Shown piece after piece: positions 36,347-45,670 of a stretch of DNA of 64,000 bases. Source of the DNA: Pseudomonadota bacterium (GTDB lineage: Bacteria > Pseudomonadota > Gammaproteobacteria > Thiotrichales > Thiotrichaceae); the NCBI GenBank assembly GCA_002747435.1, contig PDPH01000051.1, forward strand, positions 19,544 through 83,543, read 5' to 3'. The stretch's first letter is position 1. Each line of letters starts with the position of its first letter. Below the pieces are notes generated by a model. It was not told where the DNA came from. It saw only the letters and a program-made list of their open reading frames with translations, and did not search any database. The position numbers and the translations under genes are program-made.

Positions 36347-37005
36347 TTACGGCAAGAATGGATTCAACTCACCTAAATCACGACCATCCCGACGCAGACG
36401 AAAATTTCCAATGGCTATATCCGGCAATATGGGCGCAATGCCCGTCATTTTACCGGCTTTTAAAGCGGCTTTTAATTCCTGGGCTTGCTGTTCGGTTAAG
36501 CTACGGAGACTTTCCTCTTGCTGATGGTTCAGACTATGTAGAGTTAGCTTTGCTCATAAACTTCGCTTTGTCGATATTTCGATCGCTGGGATAAACTTGT
36601 AATTGTTCAGCTTGCAGGGTTTGCCGTTCTCGATAACTGAGAGAGCTGAATTTTCTTTCATTGCGTTTTTGTTGGATGAGAGCATATTCAGGATGATCAG
36701 TCCAAGTTTGTATATCGGCCAATGCGGTTCTGCCGGGCTTGCCAAAGTCTTCAAATAAGCCAAGGCGTAAATCCATAATAGCCCCCCTAGAAGCAGCCCA
36801 AGTGTTCGGGTTGGCGTGAGTCCATACTGACTAACACGTACTGCTAAGGCATAGAGTGCTAAGGCGCTCAGCAATGGTTGCAAGACTATTTGAATGCGAA
36901 AAATCCAGTTAGCCCAAACAAAATGCCTGTAATAATGCCGAATATAGCAAATAACGTGGGCGTGGAGAGTTTAGTTAAACTGAGTGATTTGTGTTGAGTT
37001 TCCAT
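36347..37005 (-). pseudogene. DUF4153-type membrane protein, deleted and frameshifted
   Basis: The ATG at 37005 opens a 39-codon frame (METQHKSLSLTKLSTP..., one membrane helix) that stops at 36888. Beyond it, two other frames take over in turn: VLQPLLSALALYALAVRVSQ and LTPTRTLGLLLGG (to about 36770), then FGKPGRTALADIQTWTDHPE (to about 36540), then SLTEQQAQELKAALKAG ... LGELNPFLP ending at the TAA at 36347. The LYALAVR.SQYG.TP.R block is typical of DUF4153 C-terminal membrane regions. The middle of the protein is missing and at least two frameshifts remain, so it is not functional. Confidence 0.7.
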
Positions 37006-37246
37006 AGGCTTGTCTTTTTAGTCATTTCTTATGCGTAATACCGTTAAGCTATTAGGGTACTACGGTGATGTGTATTTGCTTGATTGTAGGTGCTATTCAT
37101 GCAGTTTGTGTGCAAATGGCGCAGAAATCCATGTAATGCTTGCGATTGCTGCGATTGGAATCTAACAATGTTAAAGTAGCGCCCTTTGCAGTGAGCTGCA
37201 CAGTTAAGCATCACATTTCAGTCAGAATTTTTTGTAAGGATACGCC

Positions 37247-38869
37247 ATGCTCGTCGCCGCCAATATCACTATGCAGTTTGGCTCCAAGCCACTTTTTGAA
37301 AATGTCTCCGTCAAGTTTGGTGAAGGCAATCGCTATGGTCTGATTGGAGCCAATGGGGCAGGTAAATCCACTTTTATGAAAATACTCTGTGGGCAGCTCG
37401 AACCCACTGCGGGCAATGTTACCAAGGAGACTGAAGAGCGCATGGCCTATTTGCGTCAGGATCAGTTTGCCTATGAAACTGTGCGTGTACTAGATGTTGT
37501 TATGATGGGACACGCAGAAATGTGGGCTTGTATGTCCGAACGTGATGCCATTTATGCCAACTTGGAAGCTACTGAAGATGATTATATGCGTGCAGCCGAC
37601 TTGGAAGGGCAATTTGCTGAGTATGACGGCTACACGGCTGAAGCACGTGCGGGTGAATTATTATTGGCGGTTGGCATTCCGACTGAGCAGCATCAAGGTC
37701 TTATGAGCGAAGTAGCACCTGGCTGGAAATTGCGTGTTCTGCTATGTCAGGCTTTGTTTGCTAACCCTGATATTCTGCTGTTGGACGAACCAACCAATAA
37801 TCTGGACATTAATACGATTCGCTGGCTGGAAGATACGCTGAATGAACGCAATTCCACCATGATCATTATTTCGCACGATCGTCATTTTCTGAACCAAGTT
37901 TGTACGCATATTGCTGATTTAGACTACGGCAAAATTCAAGTATATCCGGGTACTTATGATGACTTTATGGAAGCCTCTACCTTGGCACGTGAACGTCAGT
38001 CACAGGCTAATGCTAAAGCTAAAGAACGTATTGCTGAGCTACAAGACTTTATCCGCCGTTTTTCAGCAAATAAGGCTAAAGCCAAACAAGCGACGAGCCG
38101 TCGCAAACTGATTGAAAAGCTCAAACCTGAAGATGTGAAACCGTCCAGTCGGCAATACCCTTGGATTCGTTTTGGCTATGATGAAAAGGAAAAGCTGCAC
38201 CGTTTTGCATTAGAAGTAGAAAATTTAAGCTTTGCTTACCCAAGCATGGAAAAACCATTGATTAAAGACTTCAAACTGACGGTGGATGCAGGCGATAAGA
38301 TTGCCGTTATCGGTGAAAACGGTGTTGGTAAAACGACTTTGGTCAAGCTGTTATTGGGACAGTTAGAACCGCAAAAAGGTACGGTGAAGTGGGCAGAAAA
38401 AGCGCGCTTTGCTTCTTATGATCAAGACCATGAGGACGAGTTTGCTAGTGACAAAACACTGGCGGATTGGGTCAGTGACTATGTGCGTGAGGGCGGCTAT
38501 GAAGGTGAAGAGGTTGAAACCCTGATACGTGGTACTTTGGGGCGCTTGTTATTCTCAGGCGACAATGTAAAAAAGCCGGTACGAGTGCTGTCGGGCGGAG
38601 AAAAAGGACGCATGCTATTTGGCAAACTGATGTTATTACGTACTAATGTACTGGTGATGGATGAGCCTACTAACCACTTGGATATGGAGTCGATTGAATC
38701 TTTGAATACAGCTTTGATGAAATACGACGGCACTTTGCTGTTTGTTTCACACGATCGTGAGTTTGTAAGCTCGGTGGCTACTCGTATTTTGGATGTAAAA
38801 GGCAATGGTGATATTGTTGATTATCGCGGGACTTACGATGAGTATCTACATAGTTTAGGCGTAGAGTAA
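37247..38869 (+). CDS. ybiT: ABC-F ATPase YbiT
   Basis: 540 residues. Two ABC domains joined by a linker, without membrane parts: the ABC-F class, which acts on the ribosome E-site. The sequence follows E. coli YbiT closely from its first residues ([20 protein letters not shown]). Walker A motifs are GANGAGKST (34-42) and GENGVGKTT; Walker B motifs are [10 protein letters not shown] and [10 protein letters not shown]; signature [10 protein letters not shown]. The catalytic Glu residues are in both DEPT motifs. The upstream 240 bases hold the promoter without clear boxes. Confidence 0.95.
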   Translation: MLVAANITMQFGSKPLFENVSVKFGEGNRYGLIGANGAGKSTFMKILCGQLEPTAGNVTKETEERMAYLRQDQFAYETVRVLDVVMMGHAEMWACMSERDAIYANLEATEDDYMRAADLEGQFAEYDGYTAEARAGELLLAVGIPTEQHQGLMSEVAPGWKLRVLLCQALFANPDILLLDEPTNNLDINTIRWLEDTLNERNSTMIIISHDRHFLNQVCTHIADLDYGKIQVYPGTYDDFMEASTLARERQSQANAKAKERIAELQDFIRRFSANKAKAKQATSRRKLIEKLKPEDVKPSSRQYPWIRFGYDEKEKLHRFALEVENLSFAYPSMEKPLIKDFKLTVDAGDKIAVIGENGVGKTTLVKLLLGQLEPQKGTVKWAEKARFASYDQDHEDEFASDKTLADWVSDYVREGGYEGEEVETLIRGTLGRLLFSGDNVKKPVRVLSGGEKGRMLFGKLMLLRTNVLVMDEPTNHLDMESIESLNTALMKYDGTLLFVSHDREFVSSVATRILDVKGNGDIVDYRGTYDEYLHSLGVE

Positions 38870-38935
38870 ATAGAGCAGTAAAGCTCGGCAAGTAGTAAAA
38901 TGGCATAGTCAACTAGTAAAAAGGGGGAGAGATGG

Positions 38936-39172
38936 ATGAATATCAAAATCGATATTGATATGACACCAGAAGAAGTGCGTCGCTTGATGGGTTTGCCCGA
39001 TGTGCAAGAGTTTAATCAAAAAGTCATGGCCGACATGATGCAGCGCATGTCAGAGGGAATGGAGGGTTATGATCCCGTGAACTTTTTCCAATCCTCTGTT
39101 GTAACGAATAATGAAATGACCAAGCAGTGGCTGAATATGTTGACACAGTTCGCTAGTAGCACTAGCAAATAG
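38936..39172 (+). CDS. DUF6489-type small protein
   Basis: 78 residues, acidic and helical, with no signal peptide. The N-terminus (MNIKIDIDMTPEEVRRLMGL) and the following PDVQEFNQKVM are the hallmark of DUF6489, a family of small proteobacterial proteins of unknown function that often sit near polyhydroxyalkanoate or phasin genes. The start has GGGGGAGAG upstream. It follows ybiT by 66 bases and ends at a clear terminator. Confidence 0.85.
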   Translation: MNIKIDIDMTPEEVRRLMGLPDVQEFNQKVMADMMQRMSEGMEGYDPVNFFQSSVVTNNEMTKQWLNMLTQFASSTSK

Positions 39173-39187
39173 CTCGCCGAATTAAAG

Positions 39188-39215
39188 AAAGGGGCATCAG
39201 TGTAGGCCCCTTTTT
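39188..39215 (+). terminator. Rho-independent terminator
   Basis: Stem aaaggggc / gcccctttt with a 10-base loop and a TTTTT tail, 16 bases after the DUF6489 stop. The A-run on the left could also serve the convergent ialB-like transcript. Confidence 0.85.
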
Positions 39216-39233
39216 ACGAATTAAGCACTCGTT

Positions 39234-39731
39234 TTAGCGTGGACGAATAGCCTGCAAGCCCCGCGCCATACCTTTCAATGAAACGGGACGAAAAACAGGA
39301 TCTTTTTGCCCACGTACCCGATAAGCAACAATGGCTTGTTTGCCTTTCTGGAATTGTTGGGTTAATGGGTTATCCAAGGTGAAGCCGGCTCGACAGCCTT
39401 TTGCATCACAAGCCCCTTTAAAGCTAACAGCAGGGTAACGGTCTACTTTTAGCTGTACGCCGCGCTGAATGTCTACTGTTTTGGGCAAATCAAAAATAGC
39501 TGTGGGGAATTTTTTACCTTTGCCATAGCCCACTGCCGTGACCATGATGAGCTCATTGTTACGCTTGTCGGACAGTGTTTGCAACAGGTAGCACACTTGT
39601 TCCTGTTCGGGTGTTGTCTCGCACTCACCTCCCCAATCACCAAATTTTTTTCCTTTAATATTGCCTGCCGCTGAAACACTACCAACTACCAATCCTAATG
39701 TTACCAATAATGCAATTCGCTTGAATGTCAT
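39234..39731 (-). CDS. Invasion-associated locus B (IalB) family protein
   Basis: 165 residues with a signal peptide (MTFKRIALLVTLGLVVGSVS, cleavage near AAG). The mature domain shows KFGDWGGECE near its start and two Cys pairs (ECETTPEQEQVC and GACDAKGC) typical of the IalB family. In Bartonella IalB aids host-cell entry, but the family is widespread in free-living bacteria with unknown role. It is divergent from ppk2 and shares its upstream region, which contains an FNR-type site. Confidence 0.88.
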   Translation of the reverse strand: MTFKRIALLVTLGLVVGSVSAAGNIKGKKFGDWGGECETTPEQEQVCYLLQTLSDKRNNELIMVTAVGYGKGKKFPTAIFDLPKTVDIQRGVQLKVDRYPAVSFKGACDAKGCRAGFTLDNPLTQQFQKGKQAIVAYRVRGQKDPVFRPVSLKGMARGLQAIRPR

Positions 39732-39804
39732 GCGCTTTTCTCCATTGCTCGAAAATTTTCACAATTGCCCCTAATGAACGCTAAAGTATAGCATCGCTTA
39801 AGGC

Positions 39805-39818
39805 TTGATATTGATCAA
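39805..39818. promoter_or_regulatory. FNR/ANR-type binding site
   Basis: TTGAT-ATTG-ATCAA is a perfect match to the FNR consensus TTGAT-N4-ATCAA. It lies between divergent ialB-like and ppk2 genes. Its centre (39811.5) is 41.5 bases upstream of the transcription start expected from the -10 box at 39841-39846, the class II activator position for ppk2. Confidence 0.85.
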
Positions 39819-39840
39819 TACACCTGTTTATGCGAAGGCT

Positions 39841-39846
39841 TATGAT
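39841..39846 (+). promoter_or_regulatory. Predicted -10 box of ppk2
   Basis: tatgat matches the sigma-70 -10 consensus in five of six positions. There is no good -35 box; the FNR site occupies its place. The start of transcription would fall near 39853, 30 bases before the GTG of ppk2. Confidence 0.6.
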
Positions 39847-39882
39847 GGAATGTGACATATTAACTGAATACGGAGTTCAATC

Positions 39883-40977
39883 GTGGATCAAAAGCAAACT
39901 AAACCAGAAGAAGTCTCCAAAGAACAAGACAATAAGATCCGTGATGAAGCCGTAGAGACGTTTAGCGTATTACAAGCCATGTCGGGTGCTCAGAATGCTA
40001 AAGTGAGCGCAGCGGAAAATATTCTTGCTAAGGCTGATGTGACGCCTGTAGACGCGGCAGCCGTTGTGCGGACGCTGGATGCCATTTTAGCCGGTGCATC
40101 GCCAGATGATGCTGAAGCCTTGAAAGTTGCCTTATCGCGCTGGAATGATCCTAATATCGCCAAACGCACCGTCAATAAAGATGAGGAGCTGGTTGATAAC
40201 TGGCGGTCGGCCGTTTACCCCTATAAAAACCGTCTGTCTCGTAAGAGTTATGAGAAACAAAAATATTTCTTGCAGGTTGAGTTATTAAAGCTTCAAGCGT
40301 GGGTGCGTGAAACCGGACAGCGAGTTGTTATTTTATTCGAAGGTCGTGATGCCGCTGGTAAAGGGGGTACGATTAAGCGCTTTATGGAACATATCAATCC
40401 TCGTGGGGCGCGCGTGGTAGCGTTGGAAAAACCAACAGAAACCGAGCGTGGTCAATGGTATTTCCAACGTTATATTGCGAATTTGCCAACCTCGGGAGAA
40501 ATCGTACTCTTTGACCGTTCTTGGTATAACCGCGCAGGGGTAGAACGTGTTATGGGCTTCTGTTCTGATAAAGAGTATGACGACTTTATGCGCCAAGTAC
40601 CTGAGTTTGAGCGCCACTTGGTCGGTAGCGGTATTCATTTGGTGAAATTCTGGTTCTCAGTTAGCCGCCAAGAGCAGCGTCGTCGTTTTGAAGAGCGCAA
40701 GATTCACCCGCTAAAGCAGTGGAAACTCAGCCCTATCGACTTAGCCTCACTGGATAAATGGGATGAGTATACCTCTGCTAAAGAAACCATGTTCTTCCAC
40801 ACGGATACTGCGGAGGCGCCTTGGACGATTATTAAGTCGGACTGTAAAAAACGTGCGCGTTTGAATGCCATGCGTTATGTGCTTCATAAGCTGCATTATA
40901 CAGGCAAAGAGGCAAATAATATTGGTGCAGTAGATCCTTTGATCGTAGGTCGCGCGAATATTATGGCGGATATTTAA
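39883..40977 (+). CDS. ppk2: Polyphosphate kinase 2
   Basis: 364 residues from a GTG start (CGGAG site). PPK2 uses polyphosphate to phosphorylate nucleotides (or the reverse). About 100 N-terminal residues (EEVSKEQDNKIRDEAVETF ...) form an Ala/Asp-rich helical extension of unknown role. The kinase domain starts near YEKQKYFLQVELLKLQAWV, with Walker A GRDAAGKGG (about 154-162), lid-module GQWYFQRYIANLP and Walker B FDRSWYNRAGVE. The single PPK2 domain is class I-like, probably favouring GDP/ADP phosphorylation. Predicted to be induced by FNR under low oxygen. Confidence 0.93.
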   Translation: MDQKQTKPEEVSKEQDNKIRDEAVETFSVLQAMSGAQNAKVSAAENILAKADVTPVDAAAVVRTLDAILAGASPDDAEALKVALSRWNDPNIAKRTVNKDEELVDNWRSAVYPYKNRLSRKSYEKQKYFLQVELLKLQAWVRETGQRVVILFEGRDAAGKGGTIKRFMEHINPRGARVVALEKPTETERGQWYFQRYIANLPTSGEIVLFDRSWYNRAGVERVMGFCSDKEYDDFMRQVPEFERHLVGSGIHLVKFWFSVSRQEQRRRFEERKIHPLKQWKLSPIDLASLDKWDEYTSAKETMFFHTDTAEAPWTIIKSDCKKRARLNAMRYVLHKLHYTGKEANNIGAVDPLIVGRANIMADI

Positions 40978-41007
40978 TTATTCTCTCCCCCTTTGGGGTT
41001 ATACATG

Positions 41008-41039
41008 AACCTTCACTTGCAAAAGTGGAGGTTTTTTTT
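41008..41039 (+). terminator. Rho-independent terminator
   Basis: Imperfect stem aaccttcactt / aagtggaggtt (one G-T pair) with a short loop and a run of eight T, 30 bases after the ppk2 stop. It separates ppk2 from the radical-SAM locus. Confidence 0.88.
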
Positions 41040-41150
41040 CGTCTGATGTTTCCCACCATTAAACCCTGCCACTCTCTACTGCTAGCTGGACTAGCGTTAC
41101 TGTATAGCTGGACAGATAGTTTTAATACTGGATAAAGGAGTTAAAGAACG

Positions 41151-41474
41151 ATGGATGTTCCGAATAATAATCGTGTATTGCCACGTACACCTGATACGCA
41201 AATACAAACACAGAATGCCAGTGATACCTTGAATCAATACGCTGCTATGAATGGCAGAGGTGGTAATACCTCTATTTGGGGTGGTGGTAACAACTGGTTG
41301 CAACAACTGTTATTCCAACTGATTGCTATGTTACTTGCTCAACTAAAACCACAACCTAAACCCGAGCCGCCACCGATACAAGCGTTATACGGTGTTGTTC
41401 AGCCACCTGAAATTCAACCACTGTATGGTGTTGTTGTTCAAACACCAACACTGGATGAAACAAATAATACCTAA
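41151..41474 (+). CDS. Candidate RiPP precursor peptide with LYGVV repeats
   Basis: 107 residues, no signal peptide. It has a polar N-terminal half with many Asn/Gln, a Gly-rich segment (NGRGGNTSIWGGGNNW, 34-49) and an amphipathic helix (LQQLLFQLIAMLLAQL, 50-65). After a Pro/Lys hinge come two repeats, PPIQALYGVVQ (74-84) and PPEIQPLYGVVVQ (85-97); LYGVV stands at 79-83 and 91-95. AAAGGAG precedes the ATG. The next gene, 37 bases on, encodes a radical SAM/SPASM protein. Repeated short cores in a peptide next to such an enzyme are characteristic of radical-SAM-modified peptides. Which residues are changed is inference; Tyr is the best candidate. No family name is claimed. Confidence 0.75.
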   Translation: MDVPNNNRVLPRTPDTQIQTQNASDTLNQYAAMNGRGGNTSIWGGGNNWLQQLLFQLIAMLLAQLKPQPKPEPPPIQALYGVVQPPEIQPLYGVVVQTPTLDETNNT

Positions 41475-41511
41475 GCTGATGTTATAACTCTAACAATAAA
41501 GGAATAAGCTC

Positions 41512-42882
41512 ATGTCAGCTCAACTGTCATCAGTAAAAAAGACTGGCTCATTAAGGCAATCCTATGCCGTTTGGGAAATCACCCTGAAATGTAATCTGGC
41601 CTGTAGTCATTGTGGTTCACGTGCAGGCGACGCACGCCACAATGAGCTATCAACAGCAGAAGCATTTGATTTGGTGCATCAGATGGCCGAGGTGGGTATT
41701 ACTGAAGTCAGCTTGATTGGCGGTGAAGCTTTTTTGCGGGCAGATTGGTTGGATATTGCCCGCGAAGTCGTGCAATGTGGCATGATTTGCTCTATGACCA
41801 CAGGTGGTTATGGCATTAGTCAAACAACGGCTGAGCGCATGAAAGAAACGGGCATTAACCAAGTATCGGTGTCTCTTGATGGTATGCAGGCCACGCATGA
41901 TAAACTGCGTGGTCGCGCGGATTCTTGGCATTATGCTCTGCAAACCATGCGACATTTACACAATGCCGGCGTTTATTTTGGTGCTAATTCGCAAGTAAAT
42001 CGCTTGTCAGCGCCCGAATTTGCGCTGATGTATCAAACCTTGCTAGAGGCTGGTGCTAAAGCATGGCAGGTGCAGCTTACCGTGCCGATGGGTAATGCTG
42101 TTGAAAACGCAGCTATTTTAATGCAGCCCAGCGAATTACTACACTTTTATCCTCTGTTAGCTTTACTGGCACAACGAGGCCATCGTGAAGGTCTGATTGT
42201 TCAGCCTGGAAACAATATTGGCTATTATGGACCTTATGAACGTTTATTGCGTAGTATGGGACGACAAGCCCAAGAGTGGATGTTTTGGCGTGGTTGTTCA
42301 GCAGGTTTAGCAACCATTGGCATTGAAGCCGATGGCACGATTAAAGCTTGCCCTTCATTGCCCACCGCAGTTTATTCAGGTGGAAATATTCGGCAAAATA
42401 CATTGATACATATACTCACGGAGCGTGACGCGCTTACCTTTAATCTCACGGCAGGCACACCCCAAGCAACAGATCACTTGTGGGGCTTTTGCAAAACCTG
42501 TGATTATGCCGAATTATGTCGAGCCGGTTGCAGTTGGACGGCGCATGTTTTCTTCGACAAGCGAGGCAATAATCCTTATTGCCATCACCGTGCGTTAGTT
42601 AATGCAGCTAACGGTCAACGCGAGTACTTGAGCCTAAAACGTGCTGCTGACGGTGTGCCATTCGATAATGGCGAGTTTGCTATGGCGTATTTACCACTGG
42701 AGGCTGATTGGGGAGATGATCCACTGCATTTCACCCTAGACAAAGTGCAATGGCCTGAAAGCTGGCAAGCTGATACAGCAGCTTTACAAGAGCGTCTGCA
42801 AGCTGAGGTGAGGCACGCTATTCGCAATACGCAGCAGGCAATACAACAACGTAGCGCTAATTTATCCTCGCTCCCAGCCTGA
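41512..42882 (+). CDS. Radical SAM/SPASM peptide-modifying enzyme
   Basis: 456 residues. The radical SAM [4Fe-4S] motif is CNLACSHC (Cys27, 31, 34) in WEITLKCNLACSHCGSRAGD. SLIGGEAFL is the SAM-binding GGE motif. The C-terminal SPASM domain has Cys residues in RGCSAGLATIGIEADGTIKACPSLP and in WGFCKTCDYAELCRAGCSW, enough for auxiliary clusters, then NNPYCHHRAL. This pattern matches enzymes that modify ribosomal peptides (PqqE/AlbA/anSME-like architecture). It lies just downstream of the LYGVV-repeat peptide. No transporter, protease or second modifying enzyme follows; polA is next. Substrate assignment to the adjacent peptide is inference from context. Confidence 0.9.
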   Translation: MSAQLSSVKKTGSLRQSYAVWEITLKCNLACSHCGSRAGDARHNELSTAEAFDLVHQMAEVGITEVSLIGGEAFLRADWLDIAREVVQCGMICSMTTGGYGISQTTAERMKETGINQVSVSLDGMQATHDKLRGRADSWHYALQTMRHLHNAGVYFGANSQVNRLSAPEFALMYQTLLEAGAKAWQVQLTVPMGNAVENAAILMQPSELLHFYPLLALLAQRGHREGLIVQPGNNIGYYGPYERLLRSMGRQAQEWMFWRGCSAGLATIGIEADGTIKACPSLPTAVYSGGNIRQNTLIHILTERDALTFNLTAGTPQATDHLWGFCKTCDYAELCRAGCSWTAHVFFDKRGNNPYCHHRALVNAANGQREYLSLKRAADGVPFDNGEFAMAYLPLEADWGDDPLHFTLDKVQWPESWQADTAALQERLQAEVRHAIRNTQQAIQQRSANLSSLPA

Positions 42883-42935
42883 AATACCGCTACCCTTATC
42901 AGTCACTATTCTGACTTTCACAAGCCACCAAAAAT

Positions 42936-45659
42936 ATGACTGATCAGCAAAAACCTTTTATTCTGGTGGATGGCTCATCTTATTTATTTCGAGCCTTCCA
43001 TGCTTTACCGCCACTGACTAATTCCCAAGGCGAAGCAACTGGTGCGATGCATGGCGTGCTAAACATGCTGGATAAATTGCGCAAGGATTATCAGCCTGAG
43101 CACATGGCGGTTATTTTTGATGCCCCCGGTAAAACGTTTCGTGATGATTTATACCCTGAATACAAAGCGAACCGTCCCCCCATGCCTGATGAATTACGTC
43201 ATCAGATAGAACCTTTGTACGCGATTATTAAGGCGCAAGGTTATCCTTTGTTAATTATTGAAGGTGTAGAAGCCGATGATGTGATCGGCACACTCGCCAA
43301 TCAGTATACCGACCAAGTGCTGATTTCCACCGGCGATAAAGACATGGCGCAGCTAGTCAATGAGCGAGTGCATTTAATTAATACCATGAGTGACACTTAT
43401 TCTGATATAGCTGGAGTGCAGGAAAAGTTTGGTGTATTGCCGGAGCGGATTCGGGATTATTTAGCCTTAATCGGTGACACAGTGGACAATGTGCCAGGGG
43501 TAAATAAGGTAGGTCCTAAAACAGCAGTAAAATGGTTAAATGAATACGGTTCGCTAGACAATATTATGGCGAATGCAGATCAGTTCAAAGGCAAGATTGG
43601 TGAGAACTTGCGCAAAGCCCTGCCGCAGTTACCGCTGTCTTATAAGTTGGTAACGATTAAGTGTGATGTGGATTTGGATTGCAGCCCGGAAGCTTTGAGC
43701 TTTTTGCCAGAAGATACGGAAAAATTGCGGGATTTATATGAGCGCTACGAATTTCGCACGCGGCTAAAAGCTTTGGAAAATCAAAGTCGAAAAGAATCTT
43801 CCCCCGCTTCCTCCTTAACCGCCCACCCTAATAAGGAGAGCGTGGAAGGGGTTTCCTACACTTCCATCCTTACTCAAGCCGACTTAGATGCCTGGCTTGC
43901 TCGTCTGCGTGCCGCAGGTATGTTTGCATTCGATACCGAAACCACTAGTTTGAATTATATGGAGGCGCGTATTGTTGGGGTGTCGTTTGCTGTGCAAGCG
44001 GGTGAGGCAGCTTATATACCGTTAACACATGATTATTTAGGTGCACCATCACAGTTAGATCTCAAGACTGTATTGGCACAATTAAAGCCTTTGTTAGAAG
44101 ACGAAACGCTGTTCAAGATTGGGCAAAATCTGAAATATGATCGTAGTGTTCTGCTGAATCATGGTATTAACTTGCGTGGGATCAAGCATGACACCATGCT
44201 AGAGTCTTATGTTATCGATTCGACCGCGAGTCGACACGATATGGATTCTTTGTGTGAAAAGCATTTAGGACATGCCACCATTACATTTGCGGATATTGCG
44301 GGTAAGGGCAAAAAGCAGCTTAGCTTTAACCAGATTGCTTTGGAGCAAGCGACACCTTATGCCTGTGAAGATGCGGATATGACACTACGTTTGCATGATT
44401 ACTTTTGGCCACAATTACAAGCTTTGGCTGCACAAAGCCAGTTGTATAAAACGGTGGAAATACCCCTAGTGACCGTGTTGTCACGCATGGAACGCAATGG
44501 TGTGCGGGTGGATGCAAACATGTTGGCACAACAAAGCCGTGAGTTGGAAAAGCGTATGCAGGCTGTGACGGAGCAGGCTTTTAGTGCCGCTGGACAAGCA
44601 TTTAATCTATCTTCACCTAAGCAGATTCAGGAAATCTTTTTTGACAAGTTGGGCTTGCCTGTTGTGCGTAAAACGCCTAAAGGCCAGCCGTCTACCGCTG
44701 AAGATGTGCTGGAAGAATTGTCTGCATTAGGACACGAATTACCCACTTTGATTCTGGAATATCGTGGCTTAAGCAAGTTGAAATCGACTTACACTGACAA
44801 ACTGCCTGAGCAGATTAATCCTGTGACTGGACGAGTGCATACGTCCTATCATCAAGCAGTCACTGCTACTGGACGCTTATCGTCTACCGATCCCAATTTG
44901 CAAAATATTCCGGTGCGTACAGAAGCAGGACGGCGCATTCGCCAAGCGTTTGTTGCCTCACCAGGGCATCAGCTGCTTGCAGCGGATTATTCCCAAATTG
45001 AGCTACGCATTATGGCGCATTTGTCGGCTGATCAAGGTTTGTTGGAAGCCTTTTCCAAAGGGCAAGATATCCATCGTGCTACCGCTGCCGAAGTTTTTAG
45101 CGTGCCATTGACTGAGGTGACGGCTGATCAGCGACGTGCTGCTAAGGCGATTAACTTTGGCTTGATTTATGGTATGTCAGCTTTTGGTTTGGCACGACAA
45201 TTGGGTGTTGATCGAGGTGATGCACAGGCGTATGTGAATTTATACTTTGCGCGTTATCCGAGTGTAAAGGAGTACATGGATCATACTCGTGAAAGAGCAC
45301 GGGCGCAGGGCTATGTGGAAACCCTATTTGGGCGGCGCTTATTTTTGCCCGATATTAAATCGCGTAATGCAAATACACGCCAATACGCTGAACGCACGGC
45401 GATTAATGCCCCCATGCAGGGCACAGCCGCTGATATTATAAAAATGGCAATGATTGCGGTGGATCGTTGGCTACAAGCGGAACAATTAGCAACACGCATG
45501 ATTATGCAGGTACACGATGAATTGGTGTTTGAAGTACCTGATACTGAGCTAGAGCGTGTTAAAAACAAAGTCACTGAGCTGATGACTGGAGCAGCAGCTT
45601 TACATGTGCCTTTATTAATTGAGTTGGGTGTGGGGAATAATTGGGATGAAGCGCATTAA
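42936..45659 (+). CDS. polA: DNA polymerase I
   Basis: 907 residues with all three domains. The 5'-3' exonuclease domain (1-290) begins FILVDGSSYLFRAFHALPPL. The 3'-5' proofreading domain keeps its exo I motif FAFDTETTSL (about residue 330), so proofreading is likely active. The polymerase domain shows TATGRLSSTDPNLQNIP, motif A DYSQIELRIMAHLS, motif B RRAAKAINFGLIYGMS and motif C QVHDELVFEV. Works in repair and Okazaki-fragment maturation. Convergent with the rsuA-like gene, 11 bases apart. Confidence 0.97.
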   Translation: MTDQQKPFILVDGSSYLFRAFHALPPLTNSQGEATGAMHGVLNMLDKLRKDYQPEHMAVIFDAPGKTFRDDLYPEYKANRPPMPDELRHQIEPLYAIIKAQGYPLLIIEGVEADDVIGTLANQYTDQVLISTGDKDMAQLVNERVHLINTMSDTYSDIAGVQEKFGVLPERIRDYLALIGDTVDNVPGVNKVGPKTAVKWLNEYGSLDNIMANADQFKGKIGENLRKALPQLPLSYKLVTIKCDVDLDCSPEALSFLPEDTEKLRDLYERYEFRTRLKALENQSRKESSPASSLTAHPNKESVEGVSYTSILTQADLDAWLARLRAAGMFAFDTETTSLNYMEARIVGVSFAVQAGEAAYIPLTHDYLGAPSQLDLKTVLAQLKPLLEDETLFKIGQNLKYDRSVLLNHGINLRGIKHDTMLESYVIDSTASRHDMDSLCEKHLGHATITFADIAGKGKKQLSFNQIALEQATPYACEDADMTLRLHDYFWPQLQALAAQSQLYKTVEIPLVTVLSRMERNGVRVDANMLAQQSRELEKRMQAVTEQAFSAAGQAFNLSSPKQIQEIFFDKLGLPVVRKTPKGQPSTAEDVLEELSALGHELPTLILEYRGLSKLKSTYTDKLPEQINPVTGRVHTSYHQAVTATGRLSSTDPNLQNIPVRTEAGRRIRQAFVASPGHQLLAADYSQIELRIMAHLSADQGLLEAFSKGQDIHRATAAEVFSVPLTEVTADQRRAAKAINFGLIYGMSAFGLARQLGVDRGDAQAYVNLYFARYPSVKEYMDHTRERARAQGYVETLFGRRLFLPDIKSRNANTRQYAERTAINAPMQGTAADIIKMAMIAVDRWLQAEQLATRMIMQVHDELVFEVPDTELERVKNKVTELMTGAAALHVPLLIELGVGNNWDEAH

Positions 45660-45670
45660 ATTTATCTGTA

